From GCA-002712045 sp028112705 (GTDB lineage Bacteria > Pseudomonadota > Alphaproteobacteria > Rhodobacterales > Rhodobacteraceae), in NCBI GenBank assembly GCA_028112705.1, contig JAOGYN010000006.1, positions 29,293-93,292 of the forward strand: a stretch of 64,000 nt of DNA, in the 5' to 3' direction. The translations under genes and the position numbers were made by a program. Within the stretch, counting starts at the first letter, position 1. The number at the start of each line of letters is the position of its first letter. Positions 1 through 8,146 of this stretch are shown here, in pieces. The notes under the pieces are model-generated. The model saw nothing but the letters and a program-made list of their open reading frames with translations. It was not told the DNA's origin and did not search any database.

Positions 1-1000
1 CTCGCTCGGCCACCCAATGTGATTTTTCAAAAACTTCTCCAAATGCATTTACAAATTCTGATTGTTTTAACTTGGACGGACAAAATAAATCAGTAGGAGG
101 ATGATTTTGAATCCAATGATCTGCTATTTCTATTCTTTTTGGAAACCAAACCTTTTCATGCTCACTGCAATAATCTATAAACTTTTTTAAAGCTTGCGCC
201 CGACCAGGTCTACCTACCAATCGACAATGCAACCCAACGCTCATCATTTTGGGTTGGCCTTTCTCACCCTCTTCATACAAACAATCGAATGTATCTTTTA
301 AATAACTAAAAAACTGATCTCCACTATTAAACCCTTGCGAGGTAGCAAACCTCATATCATTCACATCTAAACTATAAGGTATTATTAATTGATCAAAACC
401 TTCGTAGGACTTCCAATAAGGTAAATCATCGTCATAGGCATCACTAATATATTTAAATTTCTGCTCCAAACTTACCAAATCTACAGTATTCATCGAACAT
501 CTACCTAGATACCAACCTTGCGGCTCTTTTCCAGTTACTTCTTTATGTAAAACTATTGCTTTTTTGATTTGTTTACTCTCCTCCGAAACCGACATGTCTT
601 TATGCTCTATCCATTTCAATCCGTGACTTGCTATCTCCCAGTCCAAGTTTTTCATAGCTGATACTTGTTCTGGAGACCGTGCCAGCGCAGTTGCGACACC
701 AAATACCGTAGGTTTTATATTAGCGGTTTGAAAAATCTCCAGTAATCTCCAAAACCCAGCTCTCGAACCATATTCATAAATAGATTCCATATTCCAATGA
801 CGTTGACCCGCCCAAGGATTAGCACCAACTATTTCTGATAGAAAAGCTTCTGACGCCTCATCTCCATGTAAAATATTATTTTCACCACCTTCTTCGTAAT
901 TAACCACAAATTGAACAGCAATATTTGAATTATTAGGCCACTGCACCTTGGGGCTTTTGGGACCATACCCCAACATATTTCTTGGATAACGATTTTTCAT
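1..1000 (-). CDS. puuE: Allantoinase PuuE fused to OHCU decarboxylase (3' part missing)
   Basis: This gene runs off the left edge; 333 codons are present from the ATG at 1000. Residues 1 to about 300 match the metal-independent, polysaccharide-deacetylase-fold allantoinase PuuE: the N-terminus reads PRNMLGYG, then NYEEGGEN, LHGD.ASEAFLSE, WAGQRHWNMESIYEYG and later GLHCRLVGRPGR. The enzyme opens allantoin to allantoate in purine degradation. After about residue 312 the reading frame continues without a stop into SEFVNAFGEVFEKSHW.AER, which resembles the beginning of 2-oxo-4-hydroxy-4-carboxy-5-ureidoimidazoline decarboxylase, the step before allantoin. The protein is therefore probably the bifunctional fusion seen in Rhodobacteraceae. 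Only the start of the second domain is visible, so the fusion is an inference from about 20 residues. Confidence 0.9.
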   Translation of the reverse strand, partial: MKNRYPRNMLGYGPKSPKVQWPNNSNIAVQFVVNYEEGGENNILHGDEASEAFLSEIVGANPWAGQRHWNMESIYEYGSRAGFWRLLEIFQTANIKPTVFGVATALARSPEQVSAMKNLDWEIASHGLKWIEHKDMSVSEESKQIKKAIVLHKEVTGKEPQGWYLGRCSMNTVDLVSLEQKFKYISDAYDDDLPYWKSYEGFDQLIIPYSLDVNDMRFATSQGFNSGDQFFSYLKDTFDCLYEEGEKGQPKMMSVGLHCRLVGRPGRAQALKKFIDYCSEHEKVWFPKRIEIADHWIQNHPPTDLFCPSKLKQSEFVNAFGEVFEKSHWVAER

Positions 1001-1154
1001 CAAATAAATCCTAAATTTTGCAAACTATCTTTAACTCAACATCGATCGAGTAATTATCAAGATATTTTATCCACTGAAGTTAAATTAACAAGAAAATACA
1101 TCTATGTATGAAAGTTAAATCAAGTAATTTAGTTAAAAAAGTATTAAATTTTTA

Positions 1155-2144
1155 TTAAAAACAAATTTTATATTCACCTGTTTTAAAGCCATTCCAATTT
1201 ATTATCGGTCCCTTCAACCGTTTTATTGCCATAGGGTGTTTTCTGTCTAAAATATTATAACGCACTAATAATTCTGCTATTACCGCCTCGGAAGCGCGCA
1301 TGTTACCATCTTCTATTTTTAACGCTACACCCAATTTTAATTCTGGTATTATCGCTACAAAAACTGCCTCCGCTCCTGTTTTTATTGCTGCCCTTTTGTC
1401 CATTGCCAGCATTAACTCAGTACAAGCACGTCCATCACCAGCAATTAAGCCTGGATACTCAAGCATTGCATGACGTAACTTATAAGCGGCTCTGGTTCTA
1501 CTCGAAGAACTGATTTCAGTCGCTTCAGAAATAATGGCCATAGATTGAGCTAAGCCATTTAAAGTGCAAGCAAAATTGGGCGCTGAACAACCATCCATCA
1601 CAGAAAAAGCATTAGAAGTATTCGTTAAATCCTCAAAACAACTCTTAATTGCTTGTTGAACAGGATGTTCTAAACAATTATATTCTTGATCACCATTCAA
1701 ATATTTCGATAATGTTAAGAATCCTGTATGTTTTCCTGAACAATTATTATGATACTGGCAGGGCCTTTTATTTTCTTTCATTAGCGTTTCATGAGCACAA
1801 TTATCATTTGGAAATTGAATACCACAGCGTAAATCATTATCAGACCTATCAATTGCGCTTAGCCATTCCTGGACAATATTTGTATGAGCATAAGCTCCTT
1901 GATGAGACGCGCAGGCTAAGGCAAGATGTTTATTATTCAAAAAATATTTGTCAGCAGCACCACTTTCAATTAACGGAATTGCTTGTAATATTTTTGAAGA
2001 TGATCTTGGTAAAGTCAGCCTATTAGGGTCACCCCAAGCTTCGATAATGTCACCTTTTGAATTTGAAACAACAGCATGACCGACATGAACAGACTCCTCA
2101 AAATCACCTCGCAGAACTTTGACCATTGGCACAGCCTTTGACAT
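1155..2144 (-). CDS. Type II L-asparaginase family protein
   Basis: This encodes a 329-residue cytoplasmic protein of the Asparaginase_II family (the rhizobial AnsA type, unrelated in fold to E. coli AnsA/AnsB), expected to hydrolyse asparagine to aspartate and ammonia. Visible hallmarks are RGDFEESVHVGHAVV near the N-terminus, LPRSSSKILQAIPLIESG around residues 45-60, CASHQGAYAH, NNCSGKHTGFL and DGCSAPNFA. A good ribosome site (AAGGA) sits six bases before the ATG. It follows the purine-catabolism gene on the same strand with a 154-base gap, so it may share a nitrogen-scavenging role; co-transcription is not shown. Substrate preference cannot be told from the sequence. Confidence 0.88.
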   Translation of the reverse strand: MSKAVPMVKVLRGDFEESVHVGHAVVSNSKGDIIEAWGDPNRLTLPRSSSKILQAIPLIESGAADKYFLNNKHLALACASHQGAYAHTNIVQEWLSAIDRSDNDLRCGIQFPNDNCAHETLMKENKRPCQYHNNCSGKHTGFLTLSKYLNGDQEYNCLEHPVQQAIKSCFEDLTNTSNAFSVMDGCSAPNFACTLNGLAQSMAIISEATEISSSSRTRAAYKLRHAMLEYPGLIAGDGRACTELMLAMDKRAAIKTGAEAVFVAIIPELKLGVALKIEDGNMRASEAVIAELLVRYNILDRKHPMAIKRLKGPIINWNGFKTGEYKICF

Positions 2145-2305
2145 AAGAATTCCTTAAATGTTATTTTTATTTTAATAAAACATTCTAGGACTAGAATTAC
2201 TAATTAAAATTGAGTTAGTATGCATAAAACTAAAGAAATAGTTCTTAATAGTAGTTATAGATTAATTATATTCGACAACGAAGAAAAATAAGGCAGACAT
2301 TATTG

Positions 2306-2833
2306 ATGAAAAAACATATTATTATACTAACCTTGATGACTGTTCTTTTTTGCACGCCAGCAATATCTAAAACATTTTCTACTAACCGAGTTGATTCTAA
2401 AGAAGACTGGTCAGTTTTCATGGAAAATAACCCTTCGCAATGCTGGATTGTTTCTGCGCCGAGTAGAACGAAAGCAACCCGAAACGGAAAATTAGTAAAA
2501 GTAAACCGCTCTGAAATTCAATTATTTGCTCTTTTTGAACCTTCTCAAAGTATTTTTGGTCAAATTTCTTTTACAAGTGGTTACCCATTTAAAAATGGAT
2601 CTGCGGTCAAAGTATCAATAGGTTCTTCAGAACACATGTTATCACAGACGGATGGAGAATGGGCATGGCCAAAGTCTTCAGAAGAGAACGAAGCGTTATT
2701 AAAGTCTTTGCGGCGTGGTGTAAAAGCATTGGTGTCAGGTACTTCTAAAAAAGGTACTAGGACTAAGGACACATTTAGTCTTTTGGGCTTTTCAGCCGCA
2801 TTTGCAGAAGCACAAAAACGTTGTGGAACTTAA
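2306..2833 (+). CDS. IalB-family secreted protein
   Basis: This encodes a 175-residue exported protein of the invasion-associated locus B (IalB) family. A signal peptide occupies about residues 1-21 (basic start, hydrophobic core, cleavage after AIS). The mature part carries family features: WSVFMENNPSQCWIVSAP, a central SFTSGYPFKNGS block, WPKSSEENEALLKSLRRG, and the ending KDTFSLLGFSAAFAEAQKRC; two cysteines could form a disulfide. A TTG one codon upstream is possible, but the ATG at 2306 has AAGGCAG about nine bases ahead. It lies 50 bases before rlmN on the same strand. The name comes from Bartonella; in free-living alphaproteobacteria the role is unknown, and no virulence function is implied. 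Confidence 0.85.
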   Translation: MKKHIIILTLMTVLFCTPAISKTFSTNRVDSKEDWSVFMENNPSQCWIVSAPSRTKATRNGKLVKVNRSEIQLFALFEPSQSIFGQISFTSGYPFKNGSAVKVSIGSSEHMLSQTDGEWAWPKSSEENEALLKSLRRGVKALVSGTSKKGTRTKDTFSLLGFSAAFAEAQKRCGT

Positions 2834-2883
2834 GTACTTTCCAGCCAATTAAATAAGTAAATTAGTCTACACTAAAGGATAGC

Positions 2884-4071
2884 TTGTTGACAACATCACC
2901 TCCTATAATAAATGACGTGATCACAATTCCTCGCAATGACCTTATTGATCCAAAAATAAATATAATAGGCCTGACTAAGCTAGCACTTTCAGAACATTTA
3001 TTAAAAGCGGGTATTGAACAGAAGCACTTAAACATGCGACTGAACCAAATATGGGGATGGCTTTATCAAAAAGGTATCACCGATTTTTCAAAAATGGGTA
3101 ATATATCAAAAGATGTCAAAGGCTTACTGTCAAAATACTTTAGCATCAGCCTACCTGCAATAGTTGAAAAAAAGATCTCAACAGATGGTACTAGAAAATA
3201 TTTACTTAGACTTTCTGGAGGACACGAAATTGAAACAGTATTCATTCCAGAAACTGACCGAGGTACTTTATGTATTTCAAGTCAAGTAGGATGCACACTG
3301 ACTTGCCCTTTTTGTCATACTGGAACCCAAAAGTTAGTAAGAAACTTAAATCCATCAGAAATGATTGGTCAGGTTTTGATAGCTCGTGAGGATTTGAATG
3401 AGTGGCCGACTGAACAAAATAATCGAGCAGGCCAGCCACGCAAATTAAGTAATATCGTTTTAATGGGAATGGGAGAGCCACTATACAATTTTGATGCCGT
3501 CCGGGATGCTATGAACATAGCAATGGATCCTGCAGGGATTGCACTATCTAGGCGTAGAATTACCCTATCAACAAGTGGAGTAGTTCCAGAAATTGGTAAG
3601 GTCGGTGATGAAATTGGCTGCATGCTAGCAATTTCATTCCACGCCACAACAGATGAAGTTCGAAATAAACTTGTTCCAATAAATAAACGGTGGAATATTA
3701 GCCAGTTACTTCAAGCTTTACGAGATTACCCAAGGCTTTCTAACTCTGAAAGAATAACCTTTGAATATGTAATGATTGATAAAGTTAATGACAGCGATGA
3801 GGACGCAAGACGCCTCATAGCATTAATAAAGGGCATTCCAGCCAAAATAAATTTAATCCCTTTCAATGAATGGCCGGGAGCTCCATACAAGCGCTCTAGT
3901 AATAACAGAATTCGCGCTTTTGCAGATATAATTCATAACGCCGGCTATTCTAGCCCAATCAGGAAACCACGAGGAGAAGATATAATGGCAGCCTGTGGAC
4001 AACTAAAATCAGAAACTGAAAGAGCTAGAAAATCAAAAGCACAGATAGCAAAAGAACTTATTAACGAATAA
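2884..4071 (+). CDS. rlmN: 23S rRNA/tRNA adenine-C2 methyltransferase RlmN
   Basis: This encodes a 395-residue radical SAM enzyme that methylates C2 of A2503 in 23S rRNA and of A37 in some tRNAs. The radical SAM cluster cysteines are C137, C141 and C144 (CTLTCPFC). C130 (GTLCISSQ) and C371 (MAACGQLK) correspond to the two catalytic cysteines of E. coli RlmN (C118 and C355). GMGEPLYNFD, SRRRITLSTSG and ISFHATTDEVR are typical. The start is TTG at 2884 (a second TTG follows at 2887), with AAAGGA about five bases ahead; there is no better upstream ATG. Length and both termini agree with Rhodobacteraceae RlmN as remembered. Confidence 0.97.
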   Translation: MLTTSPPIINDVITIPRNDLIDPKINIIGLTKLALSEHLLKAGIEQKHLNMRLNQIWGWLYQKGITDFSKMGNISKDVKGLLSKYFSISLPAIVEKKISTDGTRKYLLRLSGGHEIETVFIPETDRGTLCISSQVGCTLTCPFCHTGTQKLVRNLNPSEMIGQVLIAREDLNEWPTEQNNRAGQPRKLSNIVLMGMGEPLYNFDAVRDAMNIAMDPAGIALSRRRITLSTSGVVPEIGKVGDEIGCMLAISFHATTDEVRNKLVPINKRWNISQLLQALRDYPRLSNSERITFEYVMIDKVNDSDEDARRLIALIKGIPAKINLIPFNEWPGAPYKRSSNNRIRAFADIIHNAGYSSPIRKPRGEDIMAACGQLKSETERARKSKAQIAKELINE

Positions 4072-4115
4072 TTTCCATTTTAAACAACAGGTTAGATTTA
4101 AAAAAGAATGATAAA

Positions 4116-4613
4116 ATGATAAAAAGACGACTCTTGATACTGGGATTTTTAACAACTACAATCTCTTCTTGCTCATCTTGGTTCAAAGTAAACGAAATAG
4201 AGTCTGTAACTCGCATAGTAGTATTTAAAAATTCGCGAAGGCTGTATCTTTACAATAAGAATAAAGCAATCAAAAGCTATAATATTGACCTCGGCTTTGC
4301 TCCTATTGGAGATAAAAAAATAGAAGGCGACGGTAAAACACCCGAAGGTCGGTATTATATAGACCGCAAAAATCCAAAAAGCGCTTACCATTTATCCTTA
4401 GGTATTTCATATCCAAACAAAACCGATAAAGCAGAAGCAAAAAAAATGGGTAAATCAGCTGGTAAAGATATTTTTATACACGGTAGAGTTGGCTTTCTAG
4501 GGCGTCGTCCTAAAAAAGATTGGACTTGGGGTTGTATTTCAGTTTCAAACTCAAATATTGAAGAAATATATAAATTAGTTAGAATTGGAACAATAGTAGA
4601 TATTCTGCCATAA
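4116..4613 (+). CDS. L,D-transpeptidase (YkuD) lipoprotein
   Basis: This encodes a 165-residue protein with a lipoprotein-type signal (hydrophobic residues 6-17, then ISSC, so lipidation at about C19) followed by a single YkuD catalytic domain. The catalytic pair is visible: H122 in IFIHGRVG and C140 in WGCISVSN. The spacing of 18 residues and the TPEGRYYI motif fit the YafK/ErfK-type branch. Such enzymes make or cut 3-3 cross-links in peptidoglycan or attach proteins to it. It starts 44 bases after rlmN and ends three bases before the stop of the convergent CAP gene. A second YkuD gene lies 650 bases on; the substrates of the two cannot be distinguished from sequence. Confidence 0.87.
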   Translation: MIKRRLLILGFLTTTISSCSSWFKVNEIESVTRIVVFKNSRRLYLYNKNKAIKSYNIDLGFAPIGDKKIEGDGKTPEGRYYIDRKNPKSAYHLSLGISYPNKTDKAEAKKMGKSAGKDIFIHGRVGFLGRRPKKDWTWGCISVSNSNIEEIYKLVRIGTIVDILP

Positions 4614-4616
4614 AGC

Positions 4617-5111
4617 TTATCTAGTTAAAACTTGCGTCCACCAGATTTTTCCATCCCCTGCTTGATACCAACTCAAACCCATATAACGCGCTTTTTCGTG
4701 TAAAATAATTGATCTAGTGTCTGACCTTTGCATCCAGGCATTTAAAGTTTCCAACTCACTTTCATAAGTCTCTGAGATATTTTCACCCAATAATTGCCCA
4801 TTAAAACCAGATCGAACCACCCTATCCAAAGGAGATGAGCCATCTGATCCAAAGTGCCATGCCCTATCTTGCTCATACATATCCCTTGAATGTGCTTTTG
4901 CTATTAGGTTCAAGTCTTCACTCAAGGATATTTCGTATAAGTCATTTTCAACTCTATGTTCATTTACTGCATCTAACACTTTAGTGTGAATCTTTGCTGC
5001 TTTAGATTTAGAAATCCAATAAGTGCTTGATGTATTATTGACCAGATCAACAGCATCCAAACATCCAGACAATGTTAAACCAATTATTAATAATAATGCT
5101 GAACGAAACAT
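4617..5111 (-). CDS. CAP/SCP-domain lipoprotein
   Basis: This encodes a 164-residue predicted lipoprotein with a hydrophobic N-terminus ending in the lipobox LSGC (lipidated cysteine at about residue 17) and one CAP (cysteine-rich secretory protein / PR-1) domain. Family signatures include AVNEHRVENDL, LNLIAKAHSRDM, WHFGSDG, GENI and WWTQVL. Bacterial CAP proteins are extracytoplasmic and their biochemical role is mostly unknown. The frame is open for 20 more codons upstream, but the ATG at 5111 gives a clean signal peptide and has AAAGGAT upstream. It sits between two L,D-transpeptidase genes and faces the first one tail-to-tail with only three bases between stops. Confidence 0.82.
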   Translation of the reverse strand: MFRSALLLIIGLTLSGCLDAVDLVNNTSSTYWISKSKAAKIHTKVLDAVNEHRVENDLYEISLSEDLNLIAKAHSRDMYEQDRAWHFGSDGSSPLDRVVRSGFNGQLLGENISETYESELETLNAWMQRSDTRSIILHEKARYMGLSWYQAGDGKIWWTQVLTR

Positions 5112-5262
5112 GTTAAATATAATCCTTTTTTTAATAAATAAAGCTTTAACTCTAAATGTGACATCAATCAAACACTTGATTAAATATAAAACTATTTTTA
5201 TTGCATCGATTGTTATTCAATCATAATAAACATACAATTTAAGTGTCTTAAGGAACTTTAGC

Positions 5263-5859
5263 ATGGTAAAAAGCATAAAACAGATATCTCGAAGAATATT
5301 TGGCAAAGTGATACTCACTAGTTCAATAACAGCGGCCTTATCAAAATCAATTTTTGCTCAATCTATTATTGAGGACAGTGAATTAGGAGAAGGGGTTGTA
5401 AGAAATATATCTAGTTTTCAGGCTAGAAATTGGACTACTTACTTTGATGATTTAAAAAATGGTGCAATTTTAGCAGATACCACCAGTCGGGCCATACACT
5501 TTTGGTCAGAAGATGAAACCATATATAAAATTTACCCAACAAGTGTCCCCATTTCAGACGAATTAACAAAACTTGGTCGAACAAAGATTGTTAGAAAAGT
5601 GGTAGGACCCAGTTGGCGACCAACACCTTCAATGTTGAAAAACAACCCTGAGTGGCCAGAATTTGTTCCACCTGGACCAGATAACCCTCTTGGCACACAT
5701 GCACTGTATTTGAGTTGGCAATATTATCGTATTCACGGCACTCATGACACAAGAAAAATTGGTCGGAGATCATCAAATGGTTGCATTGGCCTTTATAATG
5801 AGCATATTCAAGAACTATTTTCTTTATCAAAAATAGACACACAAGTATTATTAATTTAA
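5263..5859 (+). CDS. Tat-exported L,D-transpeptidase (YkuD)
   Basis: This encodes a 198-residue YkuD-domain protein. The N-terminus carries a twin-arginine export motif (SRRIFGK at residues 9-15) followed by a hydrophobic stretch and a likely cleavage after IFAQS, so it should be folded before export. The catalytic motif is H158 (RIHGTHD) and C174 (RSSNGCIGL), the usual 16-residue spacing. The central GPSWRPTPSML and PPGPDNPLGTHALYL are typical of ErfK/YbiS-like L,D-transpeptidases, which form 3-3 cross-links or anchor lipoproteins to peptidoglycan. AAGGAAC lies about eight bases before the ATG. It differs from the lipoprotein paralogue at 4116 in export route and domain subtype. Confidence 0.9.
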   Translation: MVKSIKQISRRIFGKVILTSSITAALSKSIFAQSIIEDSELGEGVVRNISSFQARNWTTYFDDLKNGAILADTTSRAIHFWSEDETIYKIYPTSVPISDELTKLGRTKIVRKVVGPSWRPTPSMLKNNPEWPEFVPPGPDNPLGTHALYLSWQYYRIHGTHDTRKIGRRSSNGCIGLYNEHIQELFSLSKIDTQVLLI

Positions 5860-5878
5860 CTAGCTTTTTTTACTGGTT

Positions 5879-5973
5879 AATAGTAAATACTTTAGTAGCG
5901 TTGCAAAGGTTTACTATTACTGGTTTAATTAAGCATCGAGTATAAATTCATAACCCCATGGCGTAAAGCCATG
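5879..5973 (+). other. Leader region with two inverted repeats ahead of a mini-gene
   Basis: Between the L,D-transpeptidase stop and the small protein at 6000 there are two dyads: AATAGTAAA (5879-5887) with TTTACTATT (5910-5918), and a tight hairpin CATGGC / GCCATG (5957-5962 and 5968-5973, five-base loop) that would fold in the 5' untranslated RNA about 26 bases before the start codon. These are seen directly; a regulatory role is a guess. Confidence 0.35.
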
Positions 5974-5999
5974 TTACATGGTTAAAATTGGAGAAAAAA

Positions 6000-6173
6000 A
6001 TGAAAAAAGTACTATTAGCAGCTGTATTTTCGTTAGCAGCAATATCATTAAGTGCTGGTTCAATGGCAACACCAGAAATGGAAGAGCCTGTAGTCTCAGC
6101 TTCATCATCAACAGGTACACCTATGCTTATTCTATTAGCACTGGCGATAGCAATTGGTGTTAGCACTAAATAA
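6000..6173 (+). CDS. Small exported membrane protein (57 aa)
   Basis: This encodes a 57-residue protein: signal-peptide-like start (KKVLLAAVFSLAAISLSAG), a short acidic linker (TPEMEEPVVSASSS), then one hydrophobic segment (LILLALAIAIGV) ending at the C-terminus. GGAG lies seven bases before the ATG at 6000; an in-frame TTG at 5988 would put the start on top of that site, so I reject it. The layout (signal peptide, EEPVV, SSS, terminal membrane helix) resembles abundant mini-proteins I remember from Rhodobacteraceae, sometimes mislabelled ferrochelatase because they occur near hemH; no such neighbour is present here. It has its own leader region and a strong terminator, so it appears to be a monocistronic gene. 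Function unknown. Confidence 0.75.
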   Translation: MKKVLLAAVFSLAAISLSAGSMATPEMEEPVVSASSSTGTPMLILLALAIAIGVSTK

Positions 6174-6185
6174 TATAATTAGAAT

Positions 6186-6219
6186 ATCAAAGAGCCTCAT
6201 CCAAATGAGGCTCTTTGAT
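6186..6219. terminator. Strong hairpin, probably a bidirectional terminator
   Basis: A perfect 15-bp stem (6186-6200 with 6205-6219) and four-base loop CCAA, containing AGAGCCTCAT / ATGAGGCTCT. It lies 12 bases after the stop of the small protein and 11 bases before the stop of the convergent SDR gene, so it can serve both strands. There is no clean run of T, so factor-independent termination is likely but not certain. It is the clearest terminator-like structure in the window. Confidence 0.8.
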
Positions 6220-6230
6220 TAAATGATAAA

Positions 6231-7112
6231 TTATATAATAGTATCAATTTTTTTGAATTCTTGATTCAAGAGAGAACTTAATCCAATCTTATAATTGGAG
6301 TATTTTAAAACCACTCCAAGCTCATTCTTGATTTTTTTATTATCAACTCTTTTAGATTCAGCATAAAAACTTCTAGCCATTTCAGACATATCAGCTTCCA
6401 AAAAATCAATTTCTGGGGGTATTTCTTTTTTTAACAATTTTGCAGCATAGCTCAAAACATCTTCTGGTGGTGCAGCTAAATCATCGCATACATTATAAAT
6501 ACCCACCAAGTTAGGCTTATTAATTGAAGCTAATAAAATCTGGGCAATATCATCTACGTGTATTCTACTAAATACTTGCCCCTTCTTTATTATTCTTTTT
6601 GCTGTACCAGCTAATACTTTTGAAAATGGTCCCCGCCCAAGGCCATAAATTCCAGCTAATCTAAATATATTTAAAGGAAGCGCACTTTCTTTTGCTAATT
6701 CTAACCATTGTCTCTCAGCTAAGACCCGCTTAATTCCTCGTTCAGTGGTAGGTTTTAAAGGAGTGCTTTCATCCACCCATCCACCACTGTGATCTCCATA
6801 AACACCGGTAGTAGATAAATATCCAACCCACTTTAAATTCTTAGAACTTGCTATAACGTTACCATATTCTAAAAAAACTGGGTCTCCATCCTTATTAGGA
6901 GGAATAGACAATAGAATATGAGTCGCATTTTTAATTTGGGAAACCAAATCTGTGCCTGGCCAAATAAAAGCTGTTACTTTGCGATTATTGATTACGCTAG
7001 ATTTTTCTGAACCCCTGGTCGTTGCAAAAATTTCCCAATCATCAAGAGATAACAGTCTTTCAAGTGCGTGCGCTGAGTAACCATGTCCAAAACTTAGTAA
7101 TTTATTATTCAT
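6231..7112 (-). CDS. SDR-family NAD(P)-binding protein (YeeZ-like)
   Basis: This encodes a 293-residue extended short-chain dehydrogenase/reductase-like protein. The nucleotide-binding loop is the divergent FGHGYSAHAL at residues 8-17 rather than the standard GxxGxxG, a form I associate with the YeeZ-like subgroup. YLSTTGVYGDHSGGWVDE around residue 100 includes the YG of the active-site region, and FRLAGIYGLGRGP and RIHVDDIAQ follow. The reaction is unknown. It overlaps the stop of queG by four bases (ATGA), so the two are translationally coupled in the order GST, queG, SDR. No link between this protein and queuosine synthesis is established. Confidence 0.82.
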   Translation of the reverse strand: MNNKLLSFGHGYSAHALERLLSLDDWEIFATTRGSEKSSVINNRKVTAFIWPGTDLVSQIKNATHILLSIPPNKDGDPVFLEYGNVIASSKNLKWVGYLSTTGVYGDHSGGWVDESTPLKPTTERGIKRVLAERQWLELAKESALPLNIFRLAGIYGLGRGPFSKVLAGTAKRIIKKGQVFSRIHVDDIAQILLASINKPNLVGIYNVCDDLAAPPEDVLSYAAKLLKKEIPPEIDFLEADMSEMARSFYAESKRVDNKKIKNELGVVLKYSNYKIGLSSLLNQEFKKIDTII

Positions 7113-8146
7113 AACTTATTTAATCTTTCTACCGCCCACTTGGCTGCGTCCATTAATACATAATTTGTATCAATGAGATAGGACTCTAAATATGGAATTA
7201 ATGAAGGATCATTTGAATTCCCAATAGCGTAAATTACATTTCGAATGAATCTATCTCTTCCAATCCTTTTAATTGGTGATTTGCTAAAAAATGATCTGAA
7301 TTCTTTTTCAGACAATTTTACAAGTTGTTTTAGTTCTGGCTCAATCAACTCATCTCGTGGGAGATATCCCATCTCATTGGCTGTCTTTGCAAATTTATTC
7401 CATGGGCACACTGCCAAACAATCATCACATCCATAAATTCTATTTCCAATTAAAGACCGGTATTCAACATCTATTGGTCCATCATGCTCAATGGTTAGAT
7501 ATGATATACAGCGCCTTGCATCCAACTGATAAGGTGCTGGAAAGGCGTTTGTAGGGCAAATATCCAAACAACTGCTACAACTACCACAATGGTCAATTTC
7601 TGGTGAGTCTTCCGGCAAAGTAACTGTAGTAAATATTGAACCCAAAAAAAACCAATTTCCTATCTCTCGGCTAACTAAATTGGTATGTTTTCCTTGCCAG
7701 CCTATACCTGCAGCTTGACCTAGTGGCTTTTCCATTACAGGAGCTGTATCAACAAAAACCTTTATTTCTGATCCCACCACTTCATTGATCAGCCAGCGAC
7801 CAATTGATTTTAAACGCTTTTTTATAATATCATGGTAATCACGATTACGAGCATAAACTGATATTGATCCTTTGTCTTTATGTGTTAAAAGTTTTAAAGG
7901 GTCTATTTCAGGAGTATAGCGATGAGCTAACATTATGATTGACTGCGTCTTAGGCCATAAAATTTTGGGATTTGATCGCCATGACTGTCGTGAATTAAGC
8001 CAATTCATTTGACCATGATAATCATTTTTTAAAAAATTAGTTAATTTCTTAGGAGCGTCAGGGATAGCATCTGGTGAACAAATTCGACAAATATCAAATC
8101 CTTCTTTTATCGACTTTTGTATTAATTTTTCTTTAAGAGAATTCAA
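7109..8146 (-). CDS. queG: Epoxyqueuosine reductase QueG
   Basis: This encodes a 345-residue cobalamin- and iron-sulfur-dependent enzyme that reduces epoxyqueuosine to queuosine at the wobble base of tRNA, the last step of the pathway. Two 4Fe-4S motifs are present: CGSCSSCLDICPTNAF near residues 188-203 and CDDCLAVCPWNKFA near residues 240-253, and the central GWQGKHTNLVSREIGNWFFLG block is typical. The start is TTG at 8146, overlapping the stop of the upstream GST gene (TTGA); no ATG is available nearby. The C-terminal HEAT-like extension (RDRFIRNVIYAIGNS) is kept. No queA, tgt or queC-F genes are in the window. Confidence 0.96.
   Translation of the reverse strand: MNSLKEKLIQKSIKEGFDICRICSPDAIPDAPKKLTNFLKNDYHGQMNWLNSRQSWRSNPKILWPKTQSIIMLAHRYTPEIDPLKLLTHKDKGSISVYARNRDYHDIIKKRLKSIGRWLINEVVGSEIKVFVDTAPVMEKPLGQAAGIGWQGKHTNLVSREIGNWFFLGSIFTTVTLPEDSPEIDHCGSCSSCLDICPTNAFPAPYQLDARRCISYLTIEHDGPIDVEYRSLIGNRIYGCDDCLAVCPWNKFAKTANEMGYLPRDELIEPELKQLVKLSEKEFRSFFSKSPIKRIGRDRFIRNVIYAIGNSNDPSLIPYLESYLIDTNYVLMDAAKWAVERLNKL

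Noticed and set aside
2306..2833. IalB-family gene as a virulence factor
   Set aside because: The family is widespread in free-living marine alphaproteobacteria and nothing else here suggests host invasion.
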